A stretch of DNA of 64,000 bases from Labrys miyagiensis (GCF_030160835.1 NZ_BSPC01000006.1:1-64000); one strand, 5' to 3'; counted from the first letter of the stretch, positions 29,161-38,205 are shown. Notes: generated from the sequence alone by a model not told the origin. Made by a program: numbers and translations.

Positions 29161-29908
29161 CCGGATATATATTATAGAGGGCTCAATGAAACCTCTGTTT
29201 TGGCAGGGTTGGCTATGCCGGAGCGAAGTTATTTGTTGTCGATGAGCCAGCCAACTCTATGAATCCTTCTGTTCGGTTCGCAATTGAGTGAATTTGCGTC
29301 AGCTTGGTAAGGGCTACCGCCACGGGTGCAGGCCAATAGACATCGTCTATCTTCCGTAGGTTACCGAAAGAGATTATATTGAGGGTCTCGATTTCTGACT
29401 CAAGGGGATTCCCCAAATCAGATTGATCTGATGCCATGGCGCCGGGAGGTTCCGCGCCATGCCCTCAGCGGTGAAGCTCCGATTTCACGCCAGCCGATCT
29501 CCGGCGACTGGCAGCCAGCTCCAAGCATGCCAATCAGAGCCGCCGGCTGTTGTCACTGGCGGCAGTGTTGGAGGGTCGCAGCCGAGAGGAGGCGGTTTTG
29601 ACGAATGCTCTTCATTCGTCTTGAAATTGGCGGCATGGACTGTGTTTCAGCGCTCAAGTTTGCCCTCGGGCAATGCGGACCTAATACGCTGAACGTGCAA
29701 TCGAATCTAGCCTGAGGGTGGCGTCACGATCGGCGCCGATCACGACCCCACCTTGTTTGGCAAATCCATTATACCTCTAGGACTTCTGATAATTTTCCAT
29801 GGGGTCAAACGTCGGCGTTGAATCACAGATAGTGCCGAACGGGAAAACGATCGAAGGCGGCCAGGGCCTCTCGGGGGCTTCTGCCCGCGCGAGGGCGAAT
29901 TTCGTCGA
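29161..29908. other. 748-base gap without a recognised gene
   Basis: No family-level match. A 74-residue frame on the minus strand (29213-29437) has plausible composition but no recognisable motif and no good ribosome site. The right part contains a short repeat shared with 41397-41478 (listed separately). Confidence 0.35.
29747..29830. repeat. ~80-bp dispersed repeat, copy 1
   Basis: Clearly similar (roughly four of five bases) to 41397-41478: both share CCATTATRCCTC, GGGGTCAAAC and GGCGYTGAATCACA in the same order and spacing. It may be the end of an undescribed mobile element; no coding content. Confidence 0.55.
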
Positions 29909-30316
29909 TTAGAAACCTGCGTCGCTTGCCAGCATATCGAGGACTGGACACGCTGGCGTAACATCCCCGGAGCACATCTCCACGGTCGCCGCCAAGATGC
30001 GTTCGAGCTTTAGAAGATCTGAGATTTTAGCGCGCACGTCATCCAGATGGGTCATCGTGAGTGCTCGAGCATCCGCGCATGAGGCATGCCCTGGTTGTGT
30101 CATAGCCAGAAGTGTCCTGATTTCATCGATGCTGAAGCCAAGTTCTCGCGCCCTTCTGATGAACGACAGGCGCCGGACGTGTTCGGTTCCATAGCTCCGA
30201 TATCCGCCTCCGGTCCGACCGGGTTCGGGCATTAGGCCAATGCGCTCATAGTAGCGTACCGTCTCCAGATGAACGCCTGCGGCATCTGCGAGTTTGCCCG
30301 TCGTCAGCCCTTTCAT
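29909..30316 (-). CDS. merR: mercury-responsive MerR regulator
   Basis: A 135-residue MerR protein: HTH GKLADAAGVHLETVRYYERIGLM, then the dimerisation helix. Three cysteines C80, C115 and C123 (ASC; MCSGDVTPACP) match the spacing of the Hg(II)-binding cysteines of Tn501 MerR (82, 117, 126). It is divergent from merT and faces a mer-type promoter at 30336-30366. It represses without metal and activates merT when Hg(II) is bound. Confidence 0.92.
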   Translation of the reverse strand: MKGLTTGKLADAAGVHLETVRYYERIGLMPEPGRTGGGYRSYGTEHVRRLSFIRRARELGFSIDEIRTLLAMTQPGHASCADARALTMTHLDDVRAKISDLLKLERILAATVEMCSGDVTPACPVLDMLASDAGF

Positions 30317-30335
30317 GGCCTCGTCACTTTTTCGC

Positions 30336-30366
30336 TTGAGCCCGTAGTGGGTACGGAGTGCAGCAT
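30336..30366 (+). promoter_or_regulatory. mer promoter/operator
   Basis: A -35-like TTGAGC (30336-30341) is separated by 19 bases from CAGCAT (30361-30366). Between them lies the dyad CCGTA-N5-TACGG (30342-30356), close to the classical mer operator. The over-long 19-bp spacer is the hallmark of MerR-activated promoters. Confidence 0.75.
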
Positions 30367-30393
30367 ATTTCTAGGTCGAAAGGAAAAGCACTC

Positions 30394-30825
30394 ATGGCAC
30401 TTCACGAAATCGTCACCGCTCCGCCTCCCGCTGATGCCTCGCCGCGAGTGGCGAAAACGGGAGGTAACGCCCTGCCCGTCGCCGGGGTCCTCACTGGCCT
30501 GAGTGCCATCGCGGCATCTTCTTGCTGTGCCATACCACTGGCACTTGCGTCGCTCGGCGCGGGAGCGGGCGTCTTCGGAGCACTCGAAGACCTCGCGTCC
30601 TGGCGAGTTCCTCTTTTGGTGGCAAGCGGTTTCGTGGTCGCCATAGCGTGGCTTATGTGGTGGCGCGCGCCGTTGGCCGCATGCGAAATTGGATCGGCCT
30701 GCGTGAGACGCCCTCGGTCGCGAGTTACCCTGCCGATTCTATTGATCGCAACCGCAATGCTCGCGACGGCTGCGGGATGGGACTATATCGAAGTGCCTCT
30801 CCTGAAACTGATGCTCGCATCATGA
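30394..30825 (+). CDS. merT: mercuric ion transporter MerT
   Basis: A 143-residue inner-membrane protein with three hydrophobic segments. The first helix carries the vicinal pair C44-C45 (ASSCCAIPLAL), and the cytoplasmic loop holds C97 and C103, as in MerT. AAGGAAAAG precedes the ATG at 30394, which begins MALHEIV. It overlaps the next gene by ATGA (30822-30825). It brings Hg(II) into the cytoplasm. No merP or merA follows in the window. Confidence 0.9.
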   Translation: MALHEIVTAPPPADASPRVAKTGGNALPVAGVLTGLSAIAASSCCAIPLALASLGAGAGVFGALEDLASWRVPLLVASGFVVAIAWLMWWRAPLAACEIGSACVRRPRSRVTLPILLIATAMLATAAGWDYIEVPLLKLMLAS

Positions 30826-31064
30826 TCGAGCTTAAATCAATCCTGACCTGTCCCGTTTGCCGTCATGTGGCGATCGAAACCATGCCGACAGATGCGTGCC
30901 AATACTTCTACGAGTGCCAGGCATGCGGCTTGCGGCTCAAACCAAAGCAGGGCGACTGCTGTGTCTTCTGTTCCTACGGCTCGGTGCCATGTCCACCAAT
31001 CCAAGCAGAGCGTGCAGGCGGAGTACATGGCTCCTGCCGTGCTGGGGTTGCTCCTGCCCAATGA
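30822..31064 (+). CDS. GDCCVxC-motif small Cys-rich protein (mer-associated)
   Basis: An 80-residue protein with ten cysteines: CPVC (10-13), C26, ECQAC (32, 35) and GDCCVFCSYGSVPC (46, 47, 50, 57). The GDCCxxCxY motif defines a small family repeatedly found beside merR/merT; its function is not established. The ATG at 30822 overlaps the merT stop, so it is translationally coupled and should be made only under mercury. It probably binds a thiophilic metal (inference). Confidence 0.85.
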   Translation: MIELKSILTCPVCRHVAIETMPTDACQYFYECQACGLRLKPKQGDCCVFCSYGSVPCPPIQAERAGGVHGSCRAGVAPAQ

Positions 31065-31473
31065 ATGCGACACGCGCTCTGTTGCTGTCGCAAGAAGGGA
31101 AGATGCTCGCCATTTTAGCGAGGTGGTTTGGAATTAGTGGCGGAAGAGCCTCAACGGTAGTAGAGATCTGCTGCTCGATAGTTTCCTTTCATTTATTTGA
31201 CCTGCAACGCTGCTCCAGCGCTCGTCGTGATACTCTTGGAAGCGCCGTTACCGTCGCTTTCGAAAATCGCAACCTGATTGCCGCCTCGCTCCATCGAGGA
31301 GATTGCTTCGAAATGCAACGAGTCGAGATACTTAGAGTCTTGGAAACTTCGCTGTCCAGCAAGACCTTCGCCCTGAATCGCATTTTAAGTGGCCACAAAG
31401 TAGCATCGACTTGCGACATTCGCTTTTCGCAGGATGCTAGCTAGTATCGATAAAAAAATCCGGGGGAAATCTT
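31065..31473. other. gap between mer genes and the LodA-like gene
   Basis: No merP, merA or other recognisable gene was found here in either strand. The last 40 bases are A-rich and hold GGGGGAAA, a plausible ribosome site, ahead of ATG 31474; the promoter of the oxidase pair should lie in this gap. Confidence 0.4.
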
Positions 31474-34044
31474 ATGACAACTCGCAGGGCATTTCTGAAA
31501 TACACCGCGCTAAGCATCGGCGCTTTTGCTTTGGGGCCGGAGCTCGGCGCCTTCGCAGCAGACACTCGCCCCCTGCTCGACGGGGTCTCCGAGGCATGTC
31601 GGCGTCTGGCACCGCTCGGATGGCGGCAGATGTTGCTGGACCTCACAGGCGGTACTCTCGACATTTCGGCGACGGACCTGCGGAGTGAACTGGGCAAGTC
31701 CCTCGGCCATATCGATCGCGGCTATCCGGGCTTTGGCGACTTTGCAAACTCAGCCACGCGGGCGATCGAGCCAGGCAGTCCGGACCTGAGCCTGCTCTAC
31801 CACGCGTTCGCCTCGCCGACGGTGGTGGCAGACAGGAACGGGACGGAGCTCGGCGGCTTCCCGACCCTCGCGGAAATAGACGCGATCGAAAGTTACATCT
31901 ATGGCGTCGAGCCGCCCACCATGGGTGAACTGCAAGCCCGTGTCGACGCAATGTCACCCTTGCTTCTAGGGGGTACGAAGCATCGAAAACTCGGGCTCGT
32001 GGTGTACGCCCTGCAATATCGCAATGCGCCGATGTCTGTGCATGGTCGTCATGCCGAACTGTGCTTTGCTCGATCGGGCGTTGCCAGGCTTGGGACGATC
32101 GAGCCCCTCTACGACGGACGTGCGCGTAATTTTGTGGGGTTGGATCCGGCACGTCCCTTCGATTTTCGGGTCGTGCCGCGTCGTTTCGCGGTCTATCTCG
32201 CCGCACAGTTCAAAGGCCCAGGCGCGTTCGGACCTCAGGATCCGTTGTCCGGCGACGACAAACTGAATTTCTGGATGCCGGTTCACAAGCTCTTCAACGG
32301 AACCGAATGTATCGCGGGCCTCAATCTTCAGGTCGGCCTGGAGCGCGGACTGCGCAACGACGAGCTGGCCCAGTTCCACCGTTTCCTTGATAATCAGGGC
32401 CTCAAGAACAATTGGTCTGGAGAAGTTCTGGAACAGTTCCCCTTCACCATTAGGGACGAGTTCATCGGATCGATCTCGCAGCAGCCCGACTTCGGCCACG
32501 GCGTGCTGGAGCCGCGCCCTTCGCCTATGGCAACGCCGGCCCAATACGAAGGACGCCCGCTCACCTTTCCCGTCGACGGGAGCTATACGTCGGACCGAGC
32601 AAACATGCAGCTTTCGTCGATGCAGATCCTGCCGGGTGCCGAACCCACCATCGAGCCGCGCTATATGTACGACGCCGCCCAGACGACGCAACGCGCTGCG
32701 CCCGAATACATCAATATCCGCCATCGCGTGCTGCCGAACGGGGAGATCGATGACCTGAATTTGCGCCCCGAAATGAACGAGATCATGAGCACGGGAGGCT
32801 ATCAGGCCCTCCACTATATCGACGGCGCCGGCGATGGTTGGATCGCCGCGCACTGCCCTCAACTCAAGAGCGTCGTCGAGGACAATCTGCCCGCCTATTG
32901 CATGGTCGGATTGCCGGACTTTTTCCCAAAGGTGACACAGCGAGAACTGATGGCGTGGTCGCGCGACAAGGTTCCCAAGCCAATCCGGGACGCGATCTGG
33001 GCCATCGATCCACTGGCCTTGTCGCAAACGCGCATCGCCGGCAATATCGCCCTGCCAGCGGGTTTCAGCCTCACGGACACCACCATCACCGCCATCGTAT
33101 CGCATCCGGTCTCCGATGATGGGCCTGTGCAGACGCCTAATGGCCCATGGAGTATCGAGAAGGCCGGTATGCCGGACGGTGCCATCGGCATGTTTGATCC
33201 CGGCTGGGAGACCAGCCAGGGCATTTACTACCAGGGGCCGGAGCTGCCGCTGCAGAAGTTCCTGGCAGGCTATGGGCTGGGATCTCCCTTCATCGAGGAT
33301 GCGAAGCTCTGCGCCGCACTCGGGGCCTATTGGCCCGGTGTGGCGCCGGATTCCACCCGTCAGTATCAGCCGGACAAAATGATCGGCGGGGCGGTCTACC
33401 CCTATCCGACCATCGCGCCGCTCACGGACGAAGAGATTGGGAGCGCCCCCATTGCGGACGACCAGTTCGTGCCGCGCGACGGCATACACGGTCCGCGCCC
33501 GACAACGGTCGATGGACGCGAGGTTGCGTTCATGTCCTGGGACGGCGTGCGTGGGCCAAGTGCGACGACGTTCAAGGATCGCCCTGTCGTAGCCTATACG
33601 GATGCCACCCGCGTGGACTATATCGACCTGGTCGGTACCATGACGGCAGCGCTGACGTCGCGCATCGACACGGAGGAGTATGTTGCGCGCATCCTTGCGA
33701 TGGAGGCCGTCTATTGGGGGCTCGGCATCCACGATCCGGATATCACGCCGACCTACAAGGTGGTGCAGCAAAAGGCAGCGTGGGCCGTCGTATCGTTCAA
33801 GGTCGTGCTGGCCGATGATTCAGGTCTCGTCGCGGCTGAGCAGGCGGCGGGCGCCAAGCTGTTGGGACCAAGGCGCTATTTCTTCCACGTCTATCGCTGG
33901 GGCGAGCTCACACATGACCCGGACAACATGCGTGTCGTCTATATCGACATGCTGGAGCAGGCGTTCGCATACGTTTCCGGCAATACGGCGTTGATCAAGC
34001 GCGATGGCAAGTCATGGCAAGTCGATCGCTCGATGCCGACGTAG
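31474..34044 (+). CDS. LodA/GoxA-like CTQ-dependent amino-acid oxidase with Tat-type signal
   Basis: An 856-residue protein. Residues 1-30 form a twin-arginine-type signal (TTRRAFLKY, hydrophobic core, then AFAAD). The body resembles the LodA/GoxA quinoprotein family, enzymes that oxidise amino acids with a cysteine-tryptophylquinone built from their own side chains and release H2O2. The best Trp candidate is W620 in LCAALGAYWPGVAPD (C613 nearby); the best Cys partner is C476 in PAYCMVGLPDFF. The C476-W620 spacing of 144 is close to the spacing I recall for GoxA. It is followed, with a 31-base overlap, by a LodB-like flavoprotein, which strongly supports the family call. The substrate amino acid cannot be told. 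Confidence 0.82.
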   Translation: MTTRRAFLKYTALSIGAFALGPELGAFAADTRPLLDGVSEACRRLAPLGWRQMLLDLTGGTLDISATDLRSELGKSLGHIDRGYPGFGDFANSATRAIEPGSPDLSLLYHAFASPTVVADRNGTELGGFPTLAEIDAIESYIYGVEPPTMGELQARVDAMSPLLLGGTKHRKLGLVVYALQYRNAPMSVHGRHAELCFARSGVARLGTIEPLYDGRARNFVGLDPARPFDFRVVPRRFAVYLAAQFKGPGAFGPQDPLSGDDKLNFWMPVHKLFNGTECIAGLNLQVGLERGLRNDELAQFHRFLDNQGLKNNWSGEVLEQFPFTIRDEFIGSISQQPDFGHGVLEPRPSPMATPAQYEGRPLTFPVDGSYTSDRANMQLSSMQILPGAEPTIEPRYMYDAAQTTQRAAPEYINIRHRVLPNGEIDDLNLRPEMNEIMSTGGYQALHYIDGAGDGWIAAHCPQLKSVVEDNLPAYCMVGLPDFFPKVTQRELMAWSRDKVPKPIRDAIWAIDPLALSQTRIAGNIALPAGFSLTDTTITAIVSHPVSDDGPVQTPNGPWSIEKAGMPDGAIGMFDPGWETSQGIYYQGPELPLQKFLAGYGLGSPFIEDAKLCAALGAYWPGVAPDSTRQYQPDKMIGGAVYPYPTIAPLTDEEIGSAPIADDQFVPRDGIHGPRPTTVDGREVAFMSWDGVRGPSATTFKDRPVVAYTDATRVDYIDLVGTMTAALTSRIDTEEYVARILAMEAVYWGLGIHDPDITPTYKVVQQKAAWAVVSFKVVLADDSGLVAAEQAAGAKLLGPRRYFFHVYRWGELTHDPDNMRVVYIDMLEQAFAYVSGNTALIKRDGKSWQVDRSMPT

Positions 34045-35099
34045 TGGTCGTCGGCGGCGGCCCGGCCGGCAGCGCCGCCGCGATCGCCTGCGCGACGCGC
34101 GGGCTTCGCACCATCCTGTGCGAGCGCGAACGACCTGGCCGTGACCGGCCAGGGGAAACGATGCATCCAGGTATCGAACCGTTGCTGCACCAGCTCGGCG
34201 TCGCGGATCGCCTGGCCGGCGTGACAGGGGCCCGCCATCCGGGCATCTGGATCGAGTGGGGCGGACCGCGCCGTTTCGAAGCCTTCGGCGGCGATGCGGG
34301 CGGGCCTTGGCACGGGTCTCAGTTCTGGCGCGCTGATTTCGATGCCCTCCTTCTGACGCGTGCCGGGGAGACTGGGGTCGAGGTTCACCAACCCTGTGCC
34401 GCCGCTGGCGTTCTGATGAGCGAGGGAATAGTCGAGGGTATCGAGACGGCGGCGGGGCCGATATCGGCGCGAATGGTGGTTGATGCCTCCGGAGCTGCGC
34501 GCTGGCTCGGTCGTGCCCTCGACGTGTCCAGCCCGCCGCGGTCGCCCCGCCTGATCGCGCGCTACGGCTATGGGGAAGGTTCGTGCCCGGCCTATGACGA
34601 TGCGCCCTCGCTTGTCGGGGACGCGTCCGGCTGGACATGGACCGCGCGCGTTCGCCCGAGGCTCTACCAATGGACAAGAGTTTCGTTCGGCGGTCCGCCG
34701 CCGTCCGACTGGGTTCCTCCGCATCTCCTTGGCTTGACACCGCGGGGACGCAGCCGCGGGGCGGACGTGACCTGGCGCATGGCCGCGAAGGCCGCGGGCC
34801 CAGGTTGGTTTATGGTGGGCGATGCCGCGGCGTCGCTCGATCCGACTTCGTCGCATGGCGTCCTGAAGGCGGTCATGACCGGCATGGCCGCCGGCCATCT
34901 GATCGCCGCCGTCCTCCGGGGCAAGGCACCGCCCGAGGACGCGGGGGATGCCTATCACCAGTGGCTTGCCGGGTGGTTTTCCACCGATGCGGCCCATCTC
35001 GTGCGTTTTTACAGCGAGTTGGCGAATTTCGCAGACAACTGCGTATTTCAGGATTTCCGCGGTCCTGGCGGCGTCACGCCGCCTCGACCTGGCCCCTAG
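34014..35099 (+). CDS. LodB-like FAD-dependent maturation flavoprotein
   Basis: A 361-residue FAD protein of the tryptophan-halogenase/monooxygenase superfamily. FAD motif DADVVVVGGGPAGSAAA (7-23), RPGETMHPG, and the second FAD motif GDAAASLDPTSSHGVL. LodB-type flavoproteins are needed to make the quinone cofactor of their LodA partner. The gene begins inside the 3' end of the oxidase gene, giving tight coupling. It has no signal peptide, so maturation should happen in the cytoplasm before export of the oxidase. Confidence 0.85.
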   Translation: MASRSLDADVVVVGGGPAGSAAAIACATRGLRTILCERERPGRDRPGETMHPGIEPLLHQLGVADRLAGVTGARHPGIWIEWGGPRRFEAFGGDAGGPWHGSQFWRADFDALLLTRAGETGVEVHQPCAAAGVLMSEGIVEGIETAAGPISARMVVDASGAARWLGRALDVSSPPRSPRLIARYGYGEGSCPAYDDAPSLVGDASGWTWTARVRPRLYQWTRVSFGGPPPSDWVPPHLLGLTPRGRSRGADVTWRMAAKAAGPGWFMVGDAAASLDPTSSHGVLKAVMTGMAAGHLIAAVLRGKAPPEDAGDAYHQWLAGWFSTDAAHLVRFYSELANFADNCVFQDFRGPGGVTPPRPGP

Positions 35100-35423
35100 G
35101 GACGCCCGCTTTGCCTGCACATCTCAGTCAGCCCGCTCTCACCGCACCCTGCCCTTCCGTTCGAGCACGCGTTCATGGTTGAGAAGTGGGTCATGGTTCC
35201 TTTGCGCTTTCAATCTGGCGTTCGAAGATGGCTCTTTTTGAACTCCAGGCATCCTCGGTTGAGATCTCGGCGATTAGATCCTCATCACGCCGGCCGTCCT
35301 TGCCGGGGCTCGATTCCCCCTCGTTTCGGACGTCTCTTCTCGGCTTGGTATGGGATGTCACTGGAGAATTCGACCATGGCGATACTCGACTGCTCCGAAC
35401 CTGCTGACTGCATGTTTCGCGTT
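35100..35423. other. gap between LodB-like gene and IS6 element
   Basis: No gene recognised; frames here lack motifs or ribosome sites. It may be remnant sequence disturbed by the IS6 insertion. Confidence 0.3.
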
Positions 35424-36240
35424 GTTGTCAGACTAACCCTAAGTTGTCCCCGCCAGGTGCACGAAGGCCCATCTGAACCTTGGTTAGCCCGCGACGCCCC
35501 GCCACTCGGCCAAGGCGACCGAGCGTCTCTGTTTGTATATTTGTCGGCTGACGAGGTGGCGCTCCGAATTAAAGTGGTTGTGGATCTGACTGTGGACGAC
35601 GACGAATTTCTGAAGCGTCGTCGTCCTGCGGAATTGGAGCATCGCCGCCTCTCGTCGTCGAAAGGGTTGGTGGGAATTCTCGACCCGATTGTTCCCCCAG
35701 CGACCGATTTCGCGGCGTTCGAGGTTGCCGATCTCCCGCATGGCCGCACCATAGGAGTGCAACCCGTCGGTGACGATGATCTCGAGGCGGCCGTAGCGCT
35801 TCATGGCTTTCTTGAGGAATTTCAAGGCGACGGCCTTGTCCCGCGTCTTGCTGACGCAGAACGCCAAGACCTCGCCTTCGTGATCGACGGCCCGCCAGAG
35901 ATAGTGGGGCTTACCGTTGACCTTCACGAAAACCTCATCGACGTGCCAGCGCCAGCGGCTGAAATTTCCAGCCCTCACCCGCCTTTTGCGGATTTCGCCA
36001 GCGAACAACGGACCAAAGCGGTTCCACCAAAATCTCACGGTGTCATGGCAGATGTCGATGCCCCGTTCATGCAGCAGGTCCTCCACATTCCTCCATGACA
36101 ACGGGTAGCGCACGTACATCATTACCGCGAAGCGGATGACCTCTGGCGACGAATTGAAATAGCGAAACGGATTGAGTTTGGGGCGCGCCATCCTCGCTCC
36201 CTACCCCACGCCGCCACCTTCGGCAATTTGCTCTGACAGG
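35424..36240 (-). mobile_element. complete IS6-family insertion sequence
   Basis: A single 235-residue transposase frame bounded on the right by TTCGGCAATTTGCTCTGACAG (ending about 36235) and on the left by an imperfect inverted match with TTGTCAGAC near 35427. Exact ends are uncertain by a few bases. It interrupts an RpiB-like gene on its right. Partial relatives of this or similar elements lie at 10253, 26195, 27734, 37867 and 39251. Confidence 0.75.
35484..36191 (-). CDS. IS6-family transposase
   Basis: A 235-residue DDE transposase: HTH-like N-terminus with SWRNVEDLLHERGI, then catalytic D85 (WHVDEVFVKVNG), D142 (IIVTDGLHSYG) and E171 (NNRVENSHQPFRRRE). Length and residues are those of an intact IS6/IS26-type enzyme. 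It is the only full-length transposase of its family in the window and so the likeliest driver of local rearrangement. Confidence 0.93.
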   Translation of the reverse strand: MARPKLNPFRYFNSSPEVIRFAVMMYVRYPLSWRNVEDLLHERGIDICHDTVRFWWNRFGPLFAGEIRKRRVRAGNFSRWRWHVDEVFVKVNGKPHYLWRAVDHEGEVLAFCVSKTRDKAVALKFLKKAMKRYGRLEIIVTDGLHSYGAAMREIGNLERREIGRWGNNRVENSHQPFRRREAAMLQFRRTTTLQKFVVVHSQIHNHFNSERHLVSRQIYKQRRSVALAEWRGVAG

Positions 36241-36467
36241 GCGAGCGAAAGCGCATGTGTCATCGCAACCTGCCCACGCATAAGACCACGATCTGCGTGT
36301 CCGAAGTTGATCGCCTGAGCGATCCTGCGACCGATGTCGGGAAAATCAGCTGGCTGCTCATCAGACGAGCCGACGTCAATGACCGTGTGGTCAAGAATCC
36401 TTATATGGTCGATGATCGTTGGCTTAAGGACGAAGCCCGCATGGTCAGATCCAATCACGAGGCGCAC
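36241..36467 (-). pseudogene. RpiB/LacA-type sugar-phosphate isomerase, truncated by IS6
   Basis: The first 60 residues (MRLVIGSDHAGFVLKPTIID, DHTVIDVGSSDEQPADFPDI, GRRIAQAI) are the N-terminus of ribose-5-phosphate isomerase B. After ADRGLM the homology is lost, and the frame runs into the IS6 end at about 36240. Active RpiB needs the CGTG motif that would follow, so this copy is dead. Confidence 0.75.
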
Positions 36468-36952
36468 GTCCGCCCCTTTCGAATGGTTGGGTCAGCCATC
36501 AGCAGCTCCAAGGCCGCAGTAACGGTTTGAGTCGAACCTTAGGAGAGCAGCGGTGACATTGATCACTGTCCGCGCCCTCCTGAAAGCGGAAAACGACAGT
36601 TGAGGAATTTGGTTTCTCTGCAACGCAGCCGCAGCTAGCTGATTGACCGATTTACTGGGTGGAATGCCCCGGCTATCAAAGTTCAGGCGGCCTGGTCACT
36701 TCGAGCCAAACCGACAGCCTGCCCCTGTCCTTCAAACAACAGCGGCGCAGGCGCTGTCAGCGCAACTGCAGGCTGGTTCCCGCAAGTGCAAGAAGGCCAA
36801 ACCGCATGGGCGATGACCGTTGGCGGAAACCGATGGCGCTTGTAGCTGACAGCGGGCTGGCTCATGCCAAGGCCTCTACCTCATCTGCCGCCACGCCAAA
36901 GTTAATGTGACAACGCCGTCCAAACCGCCCTACAAATCCTCATACTCCTGTA
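36468..36952. other. 485-base gap without a recognised gene
   Basis: Short frames only, none with family motifs. It would contain the promoter of the RpiB fragment and downstream sequence of pcm. Confidence 0.3.
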
Positions 36953-37627
36953 TTAGGCCGTTTCGAGCCGGCTGAACCGAACTGGGATGAGCTGCCGAGT
37001 CTCGAGTTGCCCTGCCTCATCCTTGCCGATGACAGTCAGAAACTGTGCTTCTTCAGATCCCAAAGGCAGAACCAGGCGTCCCCCCGGCTTGAGTTGCTTC
37101 AGTAAAGCCGGCGGTGTCTGCTCAGCCGCCGCCGTGACCAGGATCTTGTCGAATGGGGCGTGCTCGGCCCAGCCGCGAGACCCGTCTCCGACACGAATGC
37201 CGACATTGGATAAGCCGAGGCCCTGCAGGAGAGCCTCCGCACGGCTTGCGAATTCCTCGATGATTTCGACGCTCCAAACTTGCCCGGCGAGCTCCGCGAG
37301 AATTGCGGTTTGGTAGCCCAGGCCGGTGCCGATCTCGAGTACCGCCTCGTGCGGTTGCGGTGCAAGGAGATCGGTCATGAGCGCAACGATGAAGGGCTGC
37401 GAGACGGTTTTATCAAAGCCGATCGGCAGCGGCATGTCCTGGTAGGCATAAGGCGCAACCAATGCTGGGACGAAGAGATGCCGCGGCATCCGCCTCATCG
37501 CCGCCATTACCCGCGCATCGAGCGCCGCCTTGCCAAGTTCTTCGCTTGCAAGGTCGGTATGGATTGCAATCATCTCGACCATGTGCCTGCGTAGGACCGC
37601 GAGATGCTCTTCGGTCATTGGCTTCAT
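36953..37627 (-). CDS. pcm: protein-L-isoaspartate O-methyltransferase
   Basis: A 224-residue SAM-dependent repair enzyme. Visible are VMAAMRRMPRHLFVP and the substrate/active-site loop GFDKTVSQPFIVALM, SAM motif I EIGTGLGYQTAILAEL, DKILVTAAAEQTP and LKPGGRLVLPLG. It methylates abnormal L-isoaspartyl residues. I prefer ATG 37627 with GAGGAAAG upstream to an in-frame GTG at 37663. The gene stands alone between IS remnants. Confidence 0.9.
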   Translation of the reverse strand: MKPMTEEHLAVLRRHMVEMIAIHTDLASEELGKAALDARVMAAMRRMPRHLFVPALVAPYAYQDMPLPIGFDKTVSQPFIVALMTDLLAPQPHEAVLEIGTGLGYQTAILAELAGQVWSVEIIEEFASRAEALLQGLGLSNVGIRVGDGSRGWAEHAPFDKILVTAAAEQTPPALLKQLKPGGRLVLPLGSEEAQFLTVIGKDEAGQLETRQLIPVRFSRLETA

Positions 37628-37866
37628 TACGGACGGGCTTTCCTCAACCAGGCTTGCTGCCACAGACAGCCTTATATCCCGTTGGTCGCAGCAACGCCCG
37701 CCATCGTTTCCAGTTGCGGGTGGGTGTTGTCAGGATAACTGGGAACGTTCGCTGTGCCCTGTGATGATGGAGGTGTTCGGAGGTTTGGGATTTCGGTGCG
37801 CGGTCTTGCAGAGTGGTTCTGTCGCAACCGTGGAGTAGCGCCGCGAAAGGGCCAAGGAACCGATGT

Positions 37867-38205
37867 TCATGCGGCTAGGATCTTAAACTGCTCGGCCAAC
37901 GACGGCGCCGGATTATAGGCGTACCTCGCCTGCCGTTTGCGCATCATATGGACCATCTCGATGCCGGACAGGATCGTTTCTGCGCAGGCGGGTGATTTGA
38001 ACCCGAGCATGGGTCCAATTCGGCCTTTGATGCGCCGATGATCCTGCTCGATCCGGTTGTTGAGGTATTGGCTCCGGCGGATACGAATTGGTTTCAGCGG
38101 GCGGCAGGATCGGTCCAGCAACCGGCTCTCGCTGTCACAGGCAATGATGGCCTCCCGGTTTGTCTGGCTGCCATCAATGACAATGCGCTCAGGCCGGCCG
38201 TGGCG
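37867..38205 (-). pseudogene. IS6-family transposase C-terminal remnant
   Basis: Encodes RPERIVIDGSQTNREAI (second Asp), IRRSQYLNNRIEQDHRR (catalytic Glu) and MVHMMRKRQARYAYNPAPS. The N-terminal HTH and first Asp are missing. A terminal GGTTCTGTCGCAA lies at 37812-37824. It belongs to a different IS6 subgroup from the complete copy at 35484. Confidence 0.85.

Noticed and set aside
30522-30821. A longer N-terminal extension for the GDCC-motif protein
   Set aside because: The upstream part overlaps merT in another frame; the ATG at 30822 gives the normal family length.
31065-31473. merP or merA after the GDCC-motif gene
   Set aside because: No GMTCxxC motif and no flavoprotein frame in the gap; the next gene is the unrelated oxidase.
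31966-33771. A 601-codon open frame on the minus strand opposite the LodA-like gene
   Set aside because: Antisense to a clear family member; long antisense frames are common in GC-rich DNA. No ribosome site and no recognisable motifs.
31474-34044. Copper-containing oxidase or tyrosinase
   Set aside because: No His-rich copper motifs; the WPGVAPD segment and the LodB-like partner fit the quinoprotein family better.
35175-36098. A 307-codon plus-strand frame across the IS6 element
   Set aside because: Mostly antisense to the intact IS6 transposase; no independent evidence.
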